Assembly (NCBI RefSeq): GCF_020515525.1 | Contig: NZ_JAIYEP010000025.1 | Location: 1 to 54,570, forward strand | DNA length: 54,570 bases | Origin: Rhodococcus yananensis | GTDB lineage: Bacteria; Actinomycetota; Actinomycetes; Mycobacteriales; Mycobacteriaceae | Direction of reading: 5' to 3' | Shown here: in pieces, positions 14,513 through 24,172 of the stretch | Layout: each line of letters begins with the position of its first letter | Position numbering within the stretch: position 1 is the stretch's first letter | Translations under genes and position numbers: made by a program | Notes under the pieces: generated by a model | What the model saw: the letters and a program-made list of their open reading frames with translations, nothing else | Database searches by the model: none | Told to the model about the DNA's origin: nothing

Positions 14513-16879
14513 ATGAACACTCCCGCCGCGCTCGCCTCCTCGCTCCCCACCGCCGATTCGCTGCTCGACGGGCTCAATCCGCAACAGCGCGAGGCGGTCC
14601 TGCACGAGGGGGGGCCGTTGCTCATCGTGGCCGGGGCCGGTTCCGGCAAGACCGCGGTGCTCACCCGGCGGATCGCATATCTGCTGGCAGAGCGGGGTGT
14701 CGCACCCGGGCAGATCCTGGCGATCACGTTCACCAACAAGGCTGCCGCCGAGATGCGCGAGCGTGTCGCCGCCCTCGTGGGCCCCCGAGCACACGCGATG
14801 TGGGTGTCGACGTTCCACTCCAGCTGCGTACGGATCCTGCGCGCCCAGGCGGCGTTGCTGCCGGGCATGAACTCCAACTTCACGATCTACGACTCCGACG
14901 ATTCGCGTCGGCTCCTGACGATGATCGCGAAGGATCAGGGGCTCGACAGCAAGAAGTACTCGGCGCGACTCCTTGCGACGCAGATCTCCAACCTCAAGAA
15001 CGAACTGGTCGACCCCGCGGAGGCAGCCGCCGACGCGAGCGGCGACCCGGCCGACCTCCCGCGGATCGTCGCGACGGTCTACGCCGAGTACCAGCGGCGG
15101 CTGCGCGCCGCGAACGCCTTCGATTTCGACGACCTCATCGGTGAGACGGTCGCGTTGCTGCAGGCCCATCCGCAGGTCGCCGAGTACTACCGGCGGCGGT
15201 TCCGGCACGTCCTGGTCGACGAGTACCAGGACACCAACCACGCCCAGTACGTCCTCGTGCGCACCCTCGTCGGCGACGACGACGAGCCGGGCGACGTTCC
15301 GCCGTCCGAACTGTGCGTCGTCGGCGACGCCGACCAGTCGATCTACGCGTTCCGCGGCGCGACCATCCGCAACATCGAGGAGTTCGAGCGCGACTACCCG
15401 CAGGCCGACACCATTCTCCTCGAACAGAACTATCGGTCGACGCAGAACATCCTGACGGCCGCGAACTCCGTCATCGCCCGCAACACGGGGCGTCGCGAGA
15501 AGCGCCTGTGGACCGATGCGGGCGCGGGCGAGAAGATCGTCGGCTTCGTCGCCGACAACGAGCACGACGAGGCGCAGTTCGTGGCGTCGGAGATCGATCG
15601 GCTCGTCGACAGCGGTGATGTCCGCTACTCGGACATCGCGGTGTTCTACCGCACCAACAACGCGTCCCGTCCCTTCGAGGACGTCTTCATCCGGCACGGG
15701 GTGCCCTACAAGGTGGTCGGTGGCGTCCGCTTCTACGAGCGCAAAGAGGTGCGCGACATCGTCGCCTACCTGAAGGTACTCGACAATCCGGACGACACCG
15801 TGGGGTTGCGCCGCATCCTCAACACACCCCGCCGCGGTATCGGCGATCGCGCGGAAGCGTGTGTCGCGGTGCACGCCGAACGGTACGACGTGAGTTTCGG
15901 GCAGGCGTTGCGCGATGCCGCCGACGGCAAGGTGGCCTTGCTCAACACGCGCGCACAGAAGGCGATCGCACAGTTCGTGAACATGCTCGACGAACTCCGG
16001 GAGATGCTCGTCGCCACCGACGGTGACGGCAACGTCGTCACCGACATCGGCGACGTCGCCGAGGCGGTGCTCGAACGGTCCGGGTACCGCGCCGAACTCG
16101 CCGGGAGCGACGACCCGCAGGACGGCGCCCGCCTCGACAACCTTCACGAACTCGTCAGTGTGGCACGTGAATTCAGTTCTGATGCCCGCAATGCGGCGGG
16201 AATCGTCGACGACGACCGCGAGGAGGGTGAGCCGGAACCCGGGTCGCTCGCCGCGTTCCTGGAGAAGGTGTCTCTGGTCGCCGACGCCGATCAGGTCCCC
16301 GACAACGAGGACGGCGTCGTCACGTTGATGACGTTGCACACCGCGAAGGGGCTCGAGTTCCCCGTCGTGTTCGTGACCGGTTGGGAGGACGGGCAATTCC
16401 CGCACATGCGGGCACTGGGTGATCCTGCCGAACTCTCGGAGGAGAGGCGGCTCGCGTATGTGGGGATCACCCGTGCGCGGCATCGGCTCTACCTCAGTCG
16501 CGCGGTGCTGAGGTCGTCCTGGGGACAACCCGTCACCAATCCGGAATCACGTTTCCTGCAAGAGGTTCCGCAAGATCTGGTCGAGTGGCGTCGCACCGGG
16601 CCGACGCCTGCGCGCGGTCGCGCGATCGGTTCCGGGGTCGGTTCGCGTCTCGGTGCGGAGGGGCGGGCGTCCGCCGCTTCCGGTTTCGGTGCGGCGCGGG
16701 GGAGGAACAATCAGTTGGTGCTGGCGGTGGGGGACCGGGTCAGTCATGACAAGTACGGTCTGGGGACGGTGCTCGAGACCAAGGGGTCCGGTCCGACGGC
16801 GACGGTCGTCGTGGACTTCGGTTCGGCGGGGAAGGTGCGGCTGATGCTCGTCGGCGGTGTGCCGATGATCAAGCTGTGA
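14513..16879 (+). CDS. pcrA: ATP-dependent DNA helicase PcrA/UvrD1
   Basis: A 788-residue superfamily-1A 3'-5' helicase acting in nucleotide excision repair and removal of proteins from DNA. Motifs in order: Q-motif LNPQQREAV, Walker A AGAGSGKT, motif Ia ITFTNKAAAEMRERV, Walker B DEYQDTN, motif III GDADQSIYAFRGA, motif IV QNYRST, motif V TLHTAKGLEF, motif VI VGITRAR. The C-terminal 50 residues (GDRVSHDKYGLGTVLETKG) form the Tudor-like domain that contacts RNA polymerase or Ku in relatives. TAGTTT at 14498-14503 lies 9 nt before the ATG, suggesting an almost leaderless message. Confidence 0.96.
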   Translation: MNTPAALASSLPTADSLLDGLNPQQREAVLHEGGPLLIVAGAGSGKTAVLTRRIAYLLAERGVAPGQILAITFTNKAAAEMRERVAALVGPRAHAMWVSTFHSSCVRILRAQAALLPGMNSNFTIYDSDDSRRLLTMIAKDQGLDSKKYSARLLATQISNLKNELVDPAEAAADASGDPADLPRIVATVYAEYQRRLRAANAFDFDDLIGETVALLQAHPQVAEYYRRRFRHVLVDEYQDTNHAQYVLVRTLVGDDDEPGDVPPSELCVVGDADQSIYAFRGATIRNIEEFERDYPQADTILLEQNYRSTQNILTAANSVIARNTGRREKRLWTDAGAGEKIVGFVADNEHDEAQFVASEIDRLVDSGDVRYSDIAVFYRTNNASRPFEDVFIRHGVPYKVVGGVRFYERKEVRDIVAYLKVLDNPDDTVGLRRILNTPRRGIGDRAEACVAVHAERYDVSFGQALRDAADGKVALLNTRAQKAIAQFVNMLDELREMLVATDGDGNVVTDIGDVAEAVLERSGYRAELAGSDDPQDGARLDNLHELVSVAREFSSDARNAAGIVDDDREEGEPEPGSLAAFLEKVSLVADADQVPDNEDGVVTLMTLHTAKGLEFPVVFVTGWEDGQFPHMRALGDPAELSEERRLAYVGITRARHRLYLSRAVLRSSWGQPVTNPESRFLQEVPQDLVEWRRTGPTPARGRAIGSGVGSRLGAEGRASAASGFGAARGRNNQLVLAVGDRVSHDKYGLGTVLETKGSGPTATVVVDFGSAGKVRLMLVGGVPMIKL

Positions 16880-16963
16880 GATGGGGATTCGGTGGCGGTG
16901 TGCTCCCGCGACCGGTGCGCATCACACAGCGCTCGCCCCGGATCGTGGAATCCGAAGCACGCT

Positions 16964-17968
16964 CTAGTCGGCGCGCTGTCCGAGTGCGATTCCGCGGGTC
17001 GCGAGCCACGGAACGGGGTCGATCTTGTCGACGCCGTTGAGGTGTACCTCGAAGTGCAGATGCGGGCCGGTGGAGAAGCCTCGATTGCCCATCGTCGCGA
17101 TCTGATCGCCGGCCATCACCTGCTGTCCGACGCTGACGAGGCTCTGGTCGATGTGGCCGTACACGGTGACGGTTCCGTCGGCATGGAGCAGGCGCACCCA
17201 CATGCCGAAGCCGGATGCGGGGCCCGAGTCGATGACCACGCCGTCGGCGACCGCGTAGATGGGGGTGCCGATGGCGTTGGCGATGTCGACGCCGGCGTGC
17301 AGCGTGCCCCAGCGTGCTCCGAAGTGCGAGGTGAAGCTGCCGACGGCGGGAAGGACGAACAGAGGGCGGCGGGCGGCGGCCTCGCGGGCGGCGCGTTCTT
17401 CGCTGAACCGCTCGCCCTTGGCGAGGAGGTTGGAGAACTGCGACAGGTCGTTGGGGTCGGCGACGTTGAGCACCTGCGGTGCCTGGGACGGCGCGGATCC
17501 GTTGCTCGCGGCGGCGAACTGTGCGGCCTGCGGAACGGCGGTGGCAGCGATGACGTTCGAGTCGGTGTCGGACGTGTCGGCGGCCAGCGCGATGTCGGAA
17601 CGCTCGGTGGCGACGCCGTGCGCGCTGGTGGCGGCCTGGCCCGCGGCGACGACGGCGCCTGCGGCGACCGCGAAGACGGCGGCGCGGCCCTTGAGGGCGG
17701 TGGGGGGCGTCGGGATGCGGTGCGCTCCGGTGCGGGTGACGGGGGAGTCGACGTTCTGCACGGGGGTTGCCGTGTTCCGGGAGGCGGTGCCTGCAACCGG
17801 GGTGGTGCCGTCGTAGGTGGGTTCCGGGGCGAGGCCGCGGCGGAAGTCCATCGTCGCCGAGTTGTTCCAGGTGTCGGCGTTGTTCCAGGTGTCGGCGTAC
17901 CGGTGGTCCCAGGGCTCGGGGTCGGTGCGGCGGCCGTGGCTGCCGGTGTCCGAACTGCCTGGGCGCAT
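16964..17968 (-). CDS. M23 family (LytM) peptidoglycan endopeptidase, membrane-anchored
   Basis: A 334-residue cell-wall peptidase corresponding in position to Rv0950c. The cytosolic N-terminus holds a duplicated DTWNN motif; a hydrophobic segment at about residues 94-116 anchors it; a linker with a short coiled coil (LLAKGERFSEERAAREAAARR) follows. The LytM domain has HxxxD (His224, Asp228) and HxH (His303, His305), so all zinc ligands are present and the enzyme should be active. ATG17968 is chosen because GAGG (rc) lies 6 nt upstream; the frame is open to 18043. It converges on pcrA with an 84-bp gap lacking a clear terminator. Confidence 0.88.
   Translation of the reverse strand: MRPGSSDTGSHGRRTDPEPWDHRYADTWNNADTWNNSATMDFRRGLAPEPTYDGTTPVAGTASRNTATPVQNVDSPVTRTGAHRIPTPPTALKGRAAVFAVAAGAVVAAGQAATSAHGVATERSDIALAADTSDTDSNVIAATAVPQAAQFAAASNGSAPSQAPQVLNVADPNDLSQFSNLLAKGERFSEERAAREAAARRPLFVLPAVGSFTSHFGARWGTLHAGVDIANAIGTPIYAVADGVVIDSGPASGFGMWVRLLHADGTVTVYGHIDQSLVSVGQQVMAGDQIATMGNRGFSTGPHLHFEVHLNGVDKIDPVPWLATRGIALGQRAD
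17861..17896 (-). repeat. 2 x 18-bp tandem repeat in the M23 gene
   Basis: GTTGTTCCAGGTGTCGGC occurs twice in tandem (17861-17878 and 17879-17896), encoding a six-residue duplication (ADTWNN) in the cytosolic tail. Confidence 0.9.
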
Positions 17969-18453
17969 CCCCATCCTCGCTTTCGTGACCTCATCGTTAC
18001 TTCGACTGGAGCGACGGTAACGAAACGATCGCGTCGGTGGCAAGCCGTAAGCCCGACAACGACGTCGATGTGACGGTCATCACAGCCGGATTCGAGGTGA
18101 ATGCAGTGCTCGCGCTCGCGCGCGGGCGGGGTCACAAAGGTGTCGCCGGGCATCGCGGTTTCGTTTCGGGCGTGATTCGGATGCTGCATTCTGCATCACG
18201 GTGACGCGCGGCGGAGACCGGTCGTCGTGTGGATCGGGCCACCTGTCATTCTGGACCGCGGTGCTTCCCTCGTTCGCGGCCCGTTCGCATCCCGGGGGGA
18301 ACGCGTGAGGTAGCCCGACGGCTCCCGATGCCCGTGACATGCGCCACATGAGGTGCACGCGGTCGAATCGTGGGTCGTCCGAGTAACTAGAGTCCGACAT
18401 CGGCCCGCTCAATACCCCCGAGCGGGCGTGAACGCAGACGAGACGGTGAGCAG
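17969..18453. other. Divergent intergenic region before sucC
   Basis: About 485 bp without a supported gene, between the divergent M23 and sucC genes. Only two items stand out: a TAGAGT hexamer at 18388-18393 that could be the sucC -10, and a hairpin at 18403-18427. The short open frames here lack ribosome sites and codon bias. Confidence 0.6.
18403..18427 (+). promoter_or_regulatory. Hairpin in the sucC 5' leader
   Basis: GCCCGCTC (18403-18410) and GAGCGGGC (18420-18427) form an 8-bp GC-rich stem 26 nt upstream of the sucC ATG. No U-tract follows, so it is not an intrinsic terminator; it may affect translation or stability. Confidence 0.4.
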
Positions 18454-19623
18454 ATGGATCTCTTCGAATACCAGGCGAAGGAACTCTTCGCCAAGCATGA
18501 CGTGCCGACCTCGGCCGGCCGTGTTACCGACACTGTCGCCGGTGCCCGCGAGATCGCCGAGGAAATCGGCAAGCCCGTGATGGTCAAGGCTCAGGTCAAG
18601 GTCGGTGGCCGCGGCAAGGCCGGCGGCGTGAAGTACGCGGCCACCGCGGACGATGCGCAGACCCACGCCGAGAACATCCTCGGCCTCGACATCAAGGGTC
18701 ACATCGTCAAGAAGCTGCTGGTCGCCGAGGCGAGCGAGATCGCGGAGGAGTACTACATCTCCTTCCTGCTCGACCGCACCAACCGCACCTACCTGGCGAT
18801 GTGCTCGGTCGAGGGTGGCATGGAGATCGAAGAGGTCGCCGCCACCAAGCCCGAGCGTCTGGCCAAGATCGCTGTCGACGCCGTCAAGGGTGTCGACCTC
18901 GCGTTCGCCCGTGAGATCGCGGAGAAGGGCCACCTGCCCGCCGAGGTCCTCGACGCCGCGGCCGTCACGATCCAGAAGCTGTGGGAGGTCTTCGTCAAGG
19001 AAGACGCTCTCCTCGTCGAGGTCAACCCCCTCGTCCGCACCCCGGACGACCAGATCCTCGCCCTCGACGGCAAGGTCACCCTGGATGCCAACGCCGACTT
19101 CCGGCAGCCCGGCCACGCCGAGTTCGAGGACAAGGACGCCACGGATCCGCTCGAGCTCAAGGCCAAGGAGAACGACCTCAACTACGTCAAGCTCGACGGC
19201 GAGGTCGGCATCATCGGTAACGGCGCCGGCCTGGTCATGTCGACCCTGGACGTCGTCGCCTACGCGGGCGAGAAGCACGGCAACGTCAAGCCCGCCAACT
19301 TCCTCGACATCGGTGGCGGCGCGTCCGCCGCGGTCATGGCCGCCGGTCTCGACGTCATCCTCAACGATGCGCAGGTCAAGAGCGTCTTCGTGAACGTCTT
19401 CGGTGGCATCACCGCCTGTGACGCGGTCGCCAACGGCATCGTCGGCGCGCTGCAGACCCTGGGCGACGAGGCCAACAAGCCGCTCGTCGTGCGTCTGGAC
19501 GGCAACAACGTCGAGGAGGGTCGCCGCATCCTCGCCGAGGCCGCTCACCCGCTGGTCACGGTCGTCGCCACCATGGACGAGGCTGCCGACAAGGCTGCCG
19601 AGCTCGCGTTCGCAGCGAAGTAA
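18454..19623 (+). CDS. sucC: Succinyl-CoA ligase, beta subunit
   Basis: The 389-residue beta subunit of the TCA-cycle enzyme making succinate and ATP/GTP from succinyl-CoA. It carries the N-terminal ATP-grasp domain ([41 protein letters not shown]) and the C-terminal ligase domain ([44 protein letters not shown]). Codon use here is strongly biased to the most common codons, a sign of high expression. The alpha subunit gene follows after 13 bp. Confidence 0.97.
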   Translation: MDLFEYQAKELFAKHDVPTSAGRVTDTVAGAREIAEEIGKPVMVKAQVKVGGRGKAGGVKYAATADDAQTHAENILGLDIKGHIVKKLLVAEASEIAEEYYISFLLDRTNRTYLAMCSVEGGMEIEEVAATKPERLAKIAVDAVKGVDLAFAREIAEKGHLPAEVLDAAAVTIQKLWEVFVKEDALLVEVNPLVRTPDDQILALDGKVTLDANADFRQPGHAEFEDKDATDPLELKAKENDLNYVKLDGEVGIIGNGAGLVMSTLDVVAYAGEKHGNVKPANFLDIGGGASAAVMAAGLDVILNDAQVKSVFVNVFGGITACDAVANGIVGALQTLGDEANKPLVVRLDGNNVEEGRRILAEAAHPLVTVVATMDEAADKAAELAFAAK

Positions 19624-19636
19624 GGGATACAGAACA

Positions 19637-20539
19637 ATGGCAATCTTCCTTACCAAGGATTCCAAGGTCATCGTCCAGGGCATCACCGGTGGCGAGGGCA
19701 CCAAGCACACCGCGCTGATGCTCAAGGCCGGCACGCAGGTCGTCGGCGGTGTCAACGCCCGCAAGGCCGGCACCACGGTCTCGCACACGGACAAGGACGG
19801 CAACGCCGTCGAACTGCCCGTCTTCGGCACCGTCGCGGAGGCCATGAAGGAAACCGGCGCGGACGTCTCGATCGCGTTCGTTCCCCCGGCCTTCTCGAAG
19901 GACGCCATCGTCGAGGCCATCGACGCGGAGATCCCGCTGCTCGTGGTCATCACCGAGGGCATCCCGGTGCAGGACTCCGCGTACGCGTGGGCCTACAACG
20001 TCGAGAAGGGCAGCAAGACCCGGATCATCGGCCCCAACTGCCCCGGCATCATCACCCCCGGTGAGGCGCTCGTCGGCATCACCCCGGCGAACATCGCGGG
20101 CAAGGGCCCGGTCGGCCTCGTGTCGAAGTCCGGCACCCTGACCTACCAGATGATGTTCGAGCTGCGCGAGTTCGGCTTCTCGACCGCCATCGGCATCGGC
20201 GGCGACCCGGTCATCGGCACCACCCACATCGACGCCATCGAGGCGTTCGAGAAGGACCCGGAGACCAAGGTCATCGTCATGATCGGCGAGATCGGTGGCG
20301 ACGCCGAGGAGCGTGCCGCCGACTACATCAAGGCGAACGTGACCAAGCCGGTCGTCGGCTACGTCGCCGGCTTCACCGCGCCGGAGGGCAAGACCATGGG
20401 CCACGCCGGCGCCATCGTCTCCGGTTCCTCGGGCACCGCGCAGGCCAAGAAGGATGCGCTCGAGGCCGCGGGCGTCAAGGTCGGCAAGACGCCGTCCGAG
20501 ACCGCTGCTCTCGCCCGCGAGATCCTGAAGTCGCTCTGA
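19637..20539 (+). CDS. sucD: Succinyl-CoA ligase, alpha subunit
   Basis: The 300-residue alpha subunit, binding CoA and carrying the phosphohistidine. [11 protein letters not shown] is the CoA-binding Rossmann start, [11 protein letters not shown] and SKSGTLTYQ contact the phosphate helix, and His256 in [19 protein letters not shown] is the catalytic histidine. ATG19637 gives the normal N-terminus ([18 protein letters not shown]); the open frame further upstream is inside sucC. Together with SucC it forms the heteromeric enzyme. Confidence 0.97.
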   Translation: MAIFLTKDSKVIVQGITGGEGTKHTALMLKAGTQVVGGVNARKAGTTVSHTDKDGNAVELPVFGTVAEAMKETGADVSIAFVPPAFSKDAIVEAIDAEIPLLVVITEGIPVQDSAYAWAYNVEKGSKTRIIGPNCPGIITPGEALVGITPANIAGKGPVGLVSKSGTLTYQMMFELREFGFSTAIGIGGDPVIGTTHIDAIEAFEKDPETKVIVMIGEIGGDAEERAADYIKANVTKPVVGYVAGFTAPEGKTMGHAGAIVSGSSGTAQAKKDALEAAGVKVGKTPSETAALAREILKSL

Positions 20540-20605
20540 TCCCGGCTTCGTCGCTCCGCTGAGCACCGCGCAATCCGCTGCGCGAGCATCTCGCTCCGCG
20601 AGCAT

Positions 20606-20656
20606 CGAGCGAATGTATCGCTCGATCGATTCAATCGATCGAGCGATACATTCGCT
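20606..20656. repeat. 51-bp perfect palindrome, family A copy 2 (convergent junction)
   Basis: The arms 20606-20630 and 20632-20656 are exact reverse complements (25 bp each) about a single central C. The outer arms GAGCGAATGTATCGCT and inner CGATCGA are shared with the palindrome at 13864-13914. It lies between the convergent sucD and IMPACT-family genes, 67 bp after the sucD stop; as RNA it would form a very strong hairpin on either strand. Confidence 0.92.
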
Positions 20657-20674
20657 CAGGTCGTAGCAGGGGTC

Positions 20675-21298
20675 TCAGGCGTCCACCCACTCCGACCCGG
20701 CCGGCTCGAGCTCGGCTGCGCCCGAGGTCAGCGACGCCACCATCCCCTCCAGTTCGTCCCGGTCACGTGCCGCCACCGTGATCGTCACCAGAGCCGTGTA
20801 CGCGACGTCGAGCACCGCGACACCCCGCGACCGCAACTCCGCCTCCACCCGGCCCGCCTCGGCATGACCGACGGTGAACGTGTACTTCTCCTGCCTGCGC
20901 CGCTCCACGAGGGTCGCGGAATCCAACGCGACCGCAACGGCACCCGAATAGGCGCGCACCAGCCCGCCCGCGCCCAGCTTGATGCCGCCGAACCAGCGCG
21001 TCACCACGACCGCGACGTCGACGAGATCGCGGTGGTGCAGCACCTGCAGCATCGGCACCCCCGCCGTCCCGCCGGGCTCACCGTCGTCGCTCGACCGTTC
21101 CGCCCGCGACGCGGGATCGGCTCCCACCGCGAACGCCCAGCAGTGGTGCCGCGCATCCGGATGCAGCTGTCGCCGCTCGTCGACGAACGCGGCGGCCTCC
21201 TCCGAGGATCCGACGCGGCGCACCGCGGCGAGGAACCGCGAATGCTTGACTTCGGTTTCGACGAGGACATCCGGGCCGGGAGCGAGGGTGCGGGGCAT
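20675..21298 (-). CDS. IMPACT/YigZ family protein
   Basis: A 207-residue protein of the UPF0029/IMPACT family, related to E. coli YigZ and to eukaryotic IMPACT. The diagnostic stretch ARHHCWAFAVG...SDDGEPGGTAGVPMLQVL...VVVTRWFGGIKLGAGGLVRAYSGAV is intact, and the C-terminal DUF1949-type ferredoxin-like domain is present. The biochemical role in bacteria is not settled. The ATG at 21298 is preceded by a GGGAG ribosome site; the frame extends upstream without homology. It is divergent from the DUF5336 gene. Confidence 0.9.
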   Translation of the reverse strand: MPRTLAPGPDVLVETEVKHSRFLAAVRRVGSSEEAAAFVDERRQLHPDARHHCWAFAVGADPASRAERSSDDGEPGGTAGVPMLQVLHHRDLVDVAVVVTRWFGGIKLGAGGLVRAYSGAVAVALDSATLVERRRQEKYTFTVGHAEAGRVEAELRSRGVAVLDVAYTALVTITVAARDRDELEGMVASLTSGAAELEPAGSEWVDA

Positions 21299-21384
21299 CG
21301 CCCCATTCTCCCAGCGATCGCCCGCCGCTCCCGTCGGGTGCCTAGGCTGGTGCACAGCGATCGACCGCACGAGGAGGAGCGCAC

Positions 21385-22416
21385 ATGACTTCACCGACCG
21401 GCATTGCGCCGACCGGCCGGCCGGCCCCGACCAGGATGGTGCCGCTGCTGCTGCCTCTGGTGGTCGCCGTGCTCGGCGTCGTCAACACCCTGCTGGGTCT
21501 CGCACCGTACGTGACCATCGAACTGCGTTCGCACGTGTGGCTGTCGTCGTTCGACTACGGGTTCGCGACCGTGGCGCTGGGATTCCTGCTGTTCGGCGGT
21601 GGCTGTGCGGCACTGTCGCTGCTGCCGGGGCAGGACCTGCGGGCCACTGCGGTGGCGGCATCCGGTGTCGGCTTCGTCATGTCGGTGTTCCAGCTGTTCC
21701 ACCTGCCGGACGAGACCAGCATCGCGTGGGGTGGTGTGCTCATCCTCATCCTGGGCTTCGTGCAGACCGTGGCCGCGGTGATGGCCCTGCTGTTCGGTAT
21801 CGGGGTGCTCGCGCCGGGGCGGGCGTTCGACGCACCCGACGGATCGGGGGTGCCCCAGGGGCCGGCCCAGCCGCAGTACCCGGGCCAGCCGCAGTACCCG
21901 GGCCAGCAGTACCCGGGCCAGCAGTATCCGGTCCAGCCGCAGTACCCGACCCAGCAGCAGTACCAGGGCGGGTACGGTGCGCCGACGCAGCAGTTCGCCG
22001 CCGGGGCGCAGCCGACGGGACCAGGCCGGTACGGTGCCGCACAGCAACCCGAGGAGGGCACACAGTTCCCGAATCCGGCGCAGCAGCCGTACCCGGGCAC
22101 CCAGTACCCGGCGTACCCCGCCCAACCCTCCGGCGGGTACGCCACGGCGTACACCTCGCAGCAGCACCCTCAGCCGCAGTCTCCGGTGCCACCGGAACCG
22201 CACAGCCCCTACACCCAGCCGTACGCCGAAGCGCAGGCCGGGGCGGAGTCGCAGGTGGGGTCGCAGGCGGAGCCGGAGCAGCGGAGCGCGACCGCACAGT
22301 CCGGGCCCGGTGCCCCGGGCGCCGACGAACCGGACGCGCCCGCCGGACCGGCGAGTGGGGAGAACCCCGACGACACGGCGACCCAGGTGTTCCGTGCGCC
22401 GGACGATCCGCGTTGA
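21385..22416 (+). CDS. DUF5336 (34-kDa antigen family) membrane protein, Rv0954-like
   Basis: A 343-residue protein with four predicted membrane helices (about 17-40, 56-77, 87-106, 114-142) and a long Pro/Gln/Tyr/Gly-rich tail with QPQYPGQ-type repeats that ends in an acidic segment. It holds the position and architecture of M. tuberculosis Rv0954, a membrane protein reported to belong to the cell-division protein network; the M. avium homologue is the 34-kDa antigen. A strong GAGGAGGAG site precedes the ATG. The disordered tail probably makes protein contacts in the cytosol. It is followed by the DUF6350 gene. Confidence 0.87.
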   Translation: MTSPTGIAPTGRPAPTRMVPLLLPLVVAVLGVVNTLLGLAPYVTIELRSHVWLSSFDYGFATVALGFLLFGGGCAALSLLPGQDLRATAVAASGVGFVMSVFQLFHLPDETSIAWGGVLILILGFVQTVAAVMALLFGIGVLAPGRAFDAPDGSGVPQGPAQPQYPGQPQYPGQQYPGQQYPVQPQYPTQQQYQGGYGAPTQQFAAGAQPTGPGRYGAAQQPEEGTQFPNPAQQPYPGTQYPAYPAQPSGGYATAYTSQQHPQPQSPVPPEPHSPYTQPYAEAQAGAESQVGSQAEPEQRSATAQSGPGAPGADEPDAPAGPASGENPDDTATQVFRAPDDPR

Positions 22417-22465
22417 TCGGCGCGCCTGACGCGGTCGGCATCGGTGCGGTGCCACCATCGACGCG

Positions 22466-24118
22466 ATGACTTCGACGCTCGGCCGGTCAGTTCGGCACCC
22501 ACCACCCGCAGGTGATCAGCTCGATCCGGAACGCTTCCGGATCCTCCTCGGCGCCGCGACCCGCGTGCCCGCCGTGGTCGTCGCGTTCGTGGCGACGTTC
22601 GTGACGCTGACCATGGTGACCGCCGACAGCGACCTGACGGGGATCTACGCGGCCATCGCCGGGACGTGGCTGGCGTTGCATCAGGTTCCGTTGACGATCG
22701 ACGACGCGACCCTCGGGGCGCTCCCGTTGCTACCCACCGCGATCGTGGTGTGGCGTTCGGTGCGCGTGTGCGCGCACGCCACGGATTCGCTCGTCGAACA
22801 CACCGAACGCGACCTGTCGCTCGTCGATGCCGCGCGTCTCGCCGCGGCGACGATCGTGGGTCCCCTGACGATCACCGTGATCGCGCTGGTGGTGGTGCAG
22901 GACGCGTCCGGTGTCCTGCCGGTGTCACCGCCGAACGAGGCGGCCGCGCTCGCGTGGGTGACGGGCGTGTATCTGCTGTCCGCGCTGATCGGCATCGGTC
23001 TGCGTTCGTGGCGGGGGCTGTGCCTCCGCCACGGCGTGCCGGAATGGGCGGTGATCTCGGTGCGACCGGCGGTGCGGGCCCTGCTGGGCATGCTCGCGAT
23101 GGGCGCTCTGCTCACCGCGGTCGGACTCGCGCTGTCCTGGGGAACCGTCGGTGATCTCCTCGCGCGTGGCGACGACGTGTCCGGTCTGCTCGGACTGACG
23201 GTCATGTCGATCCTGTACCTGCCGAACGTCGTCGTCGCCGCGTCCGCGATCCTCGCCGGCAGTGCCGTGCAGTTCGGTGACATGACGCTGAGCCTGTTCG
23301 AGGCGACCGGAGGTGACGTTCCGGCGTTGCCCGTGCTCGGGGCGATCCCGGAGGGGCCGGCCGGTGCGTCCTGGGTGGTGGCGTTGGCGGTGCCCGCGAC
23401 CGTCGGCGCGCTGCTGGGACGATTCGCCGCGCATCGCACGTTGCAGGCGCTCGCCGACGGGGTCCCGGTCGCCCGCACCGACACGGCGCTGACCGTGCTC
23501 GCCGCTGCCGCGCAGGTGGGCGTCGGTACCGCCGTGCTGACGTGGGTCGCGAGCGGGTCCCTCGGCCGGTTCGGGACGGTCGGCGCCAACTGGTGGCTCG
23601 CCGGGATCCTGATGTTCGCGTGGACGGGACTGCTCGGGCTGATCACTGCGCAACTGCTCATGTGGCGGGAGGGACGTCTCGGTGCTGCGGCCGCGCGGGC
23701 TGCGACCGCGGCCGACGCCGTGGACGATCCGGACGACGGCGCGGACCCGGATGATGTCGCTGATCCCGACGACCACACCGATCCCGACGAGCAGAAGGCA
23801 CTCGGGCCCGGAGCGTCGGACGAACACGGGGACGACGCCGACCCCGCCGACCCCGCCGACCCCGCCGACCCCGACGACGGCGACCCCGACGACGACCCCG
23901 ACCCCGACGACGCCGACCCCGACCCCGACGACGACGCGATCGAGACAGAGGTGATCGACGCGGAGATCGTCGAGGTCGAGGACGAGGACCGTGACGCCGG
24001 TACCGACCGGGCAACCCCACCGGCACGTGCGGACGTCGCCGACGACGACTCCGACGATGATGCGGGTGCGGATGCCGACGAGGAGGTCGAGGGCAAGGGC
24101 ACGAGACGCGGCGACTAG
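22466..24118 (+). CDS. DUF6350 polytopic membrane protein, Rv0955-like
   Basis: A 550-residue protein with about ten hydrophobic helices between residues 30 and 400, then a highly acidic, disordered C-terminal tail of about 140 residues rich in DPDD and DPAD repeats. It corresponds in position to Rv0955. No transport or catalytic motif is recognised. The 9-bp GACCCCGCC repeat near 23840-23880 that encodes part of the tail is a likely slippage site. It is followed directly by purN, separated by 54 bp. Confidence 0.82.
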   Translation: MTSTLGRSVRHPPPAGDQLDPERFRILLGAATRVPAVVVAFVATFVTLTMVTADSDLTGIYAAIAGTWLALHQVPLTIDDATLGALPLLPTAIVVWRSVRVCAHATDSLVEHTERDLSLVDAARLAAATIVGPLTITVIALVVVQDASGVLPVSPPNEAAALAWVTGVYLLSALIGIGLRSWRGLCLRHGVPEWAVISVRPAVRALLGMLAMGALLTAVGLALSWGTVGDLLARGDDVSGLLGLTVMSILYLPNVVVAASAILAGSAVQFGDMTLSLFEATGGDVPALPVLGAIPEGPAGASWVVALAVPATVGALLGRFAAHRTLQALADGVPVARTDTALTVLAAAAQVGVGTAVLTWVASGSLGRFGTVGANWWLAGILMFAWTGLLGLITAQLLMWREGRLGAAAARAATAADAVDDPDDGADPDDVADPDDHTDPDEQKALGPGASDEHGDDADPADPADPADPDDGDPDDDPDPDDADPDPDDDAIETEVIDAEIVEVEDEDRDAGTDRATPPARADVADDDSDDDAGADADEEVEGKGTRRGD

Positions 24119-24172
24119 GATTCGGATGGCCGGTCGTCCGGCCCGCCCCCACGAGTTCTCAGGAGTAGAGCG

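Noticed and set aside
14456-16528. 690-codon minus-strand frame within pcrA
   Set aside because: Shadow of the helicase gene; no recognisable protein features.
18044-18386. Short frames in the M23-sucC gap
   Set aside because: No ribosome site, no codon bias and no known protein pattern.
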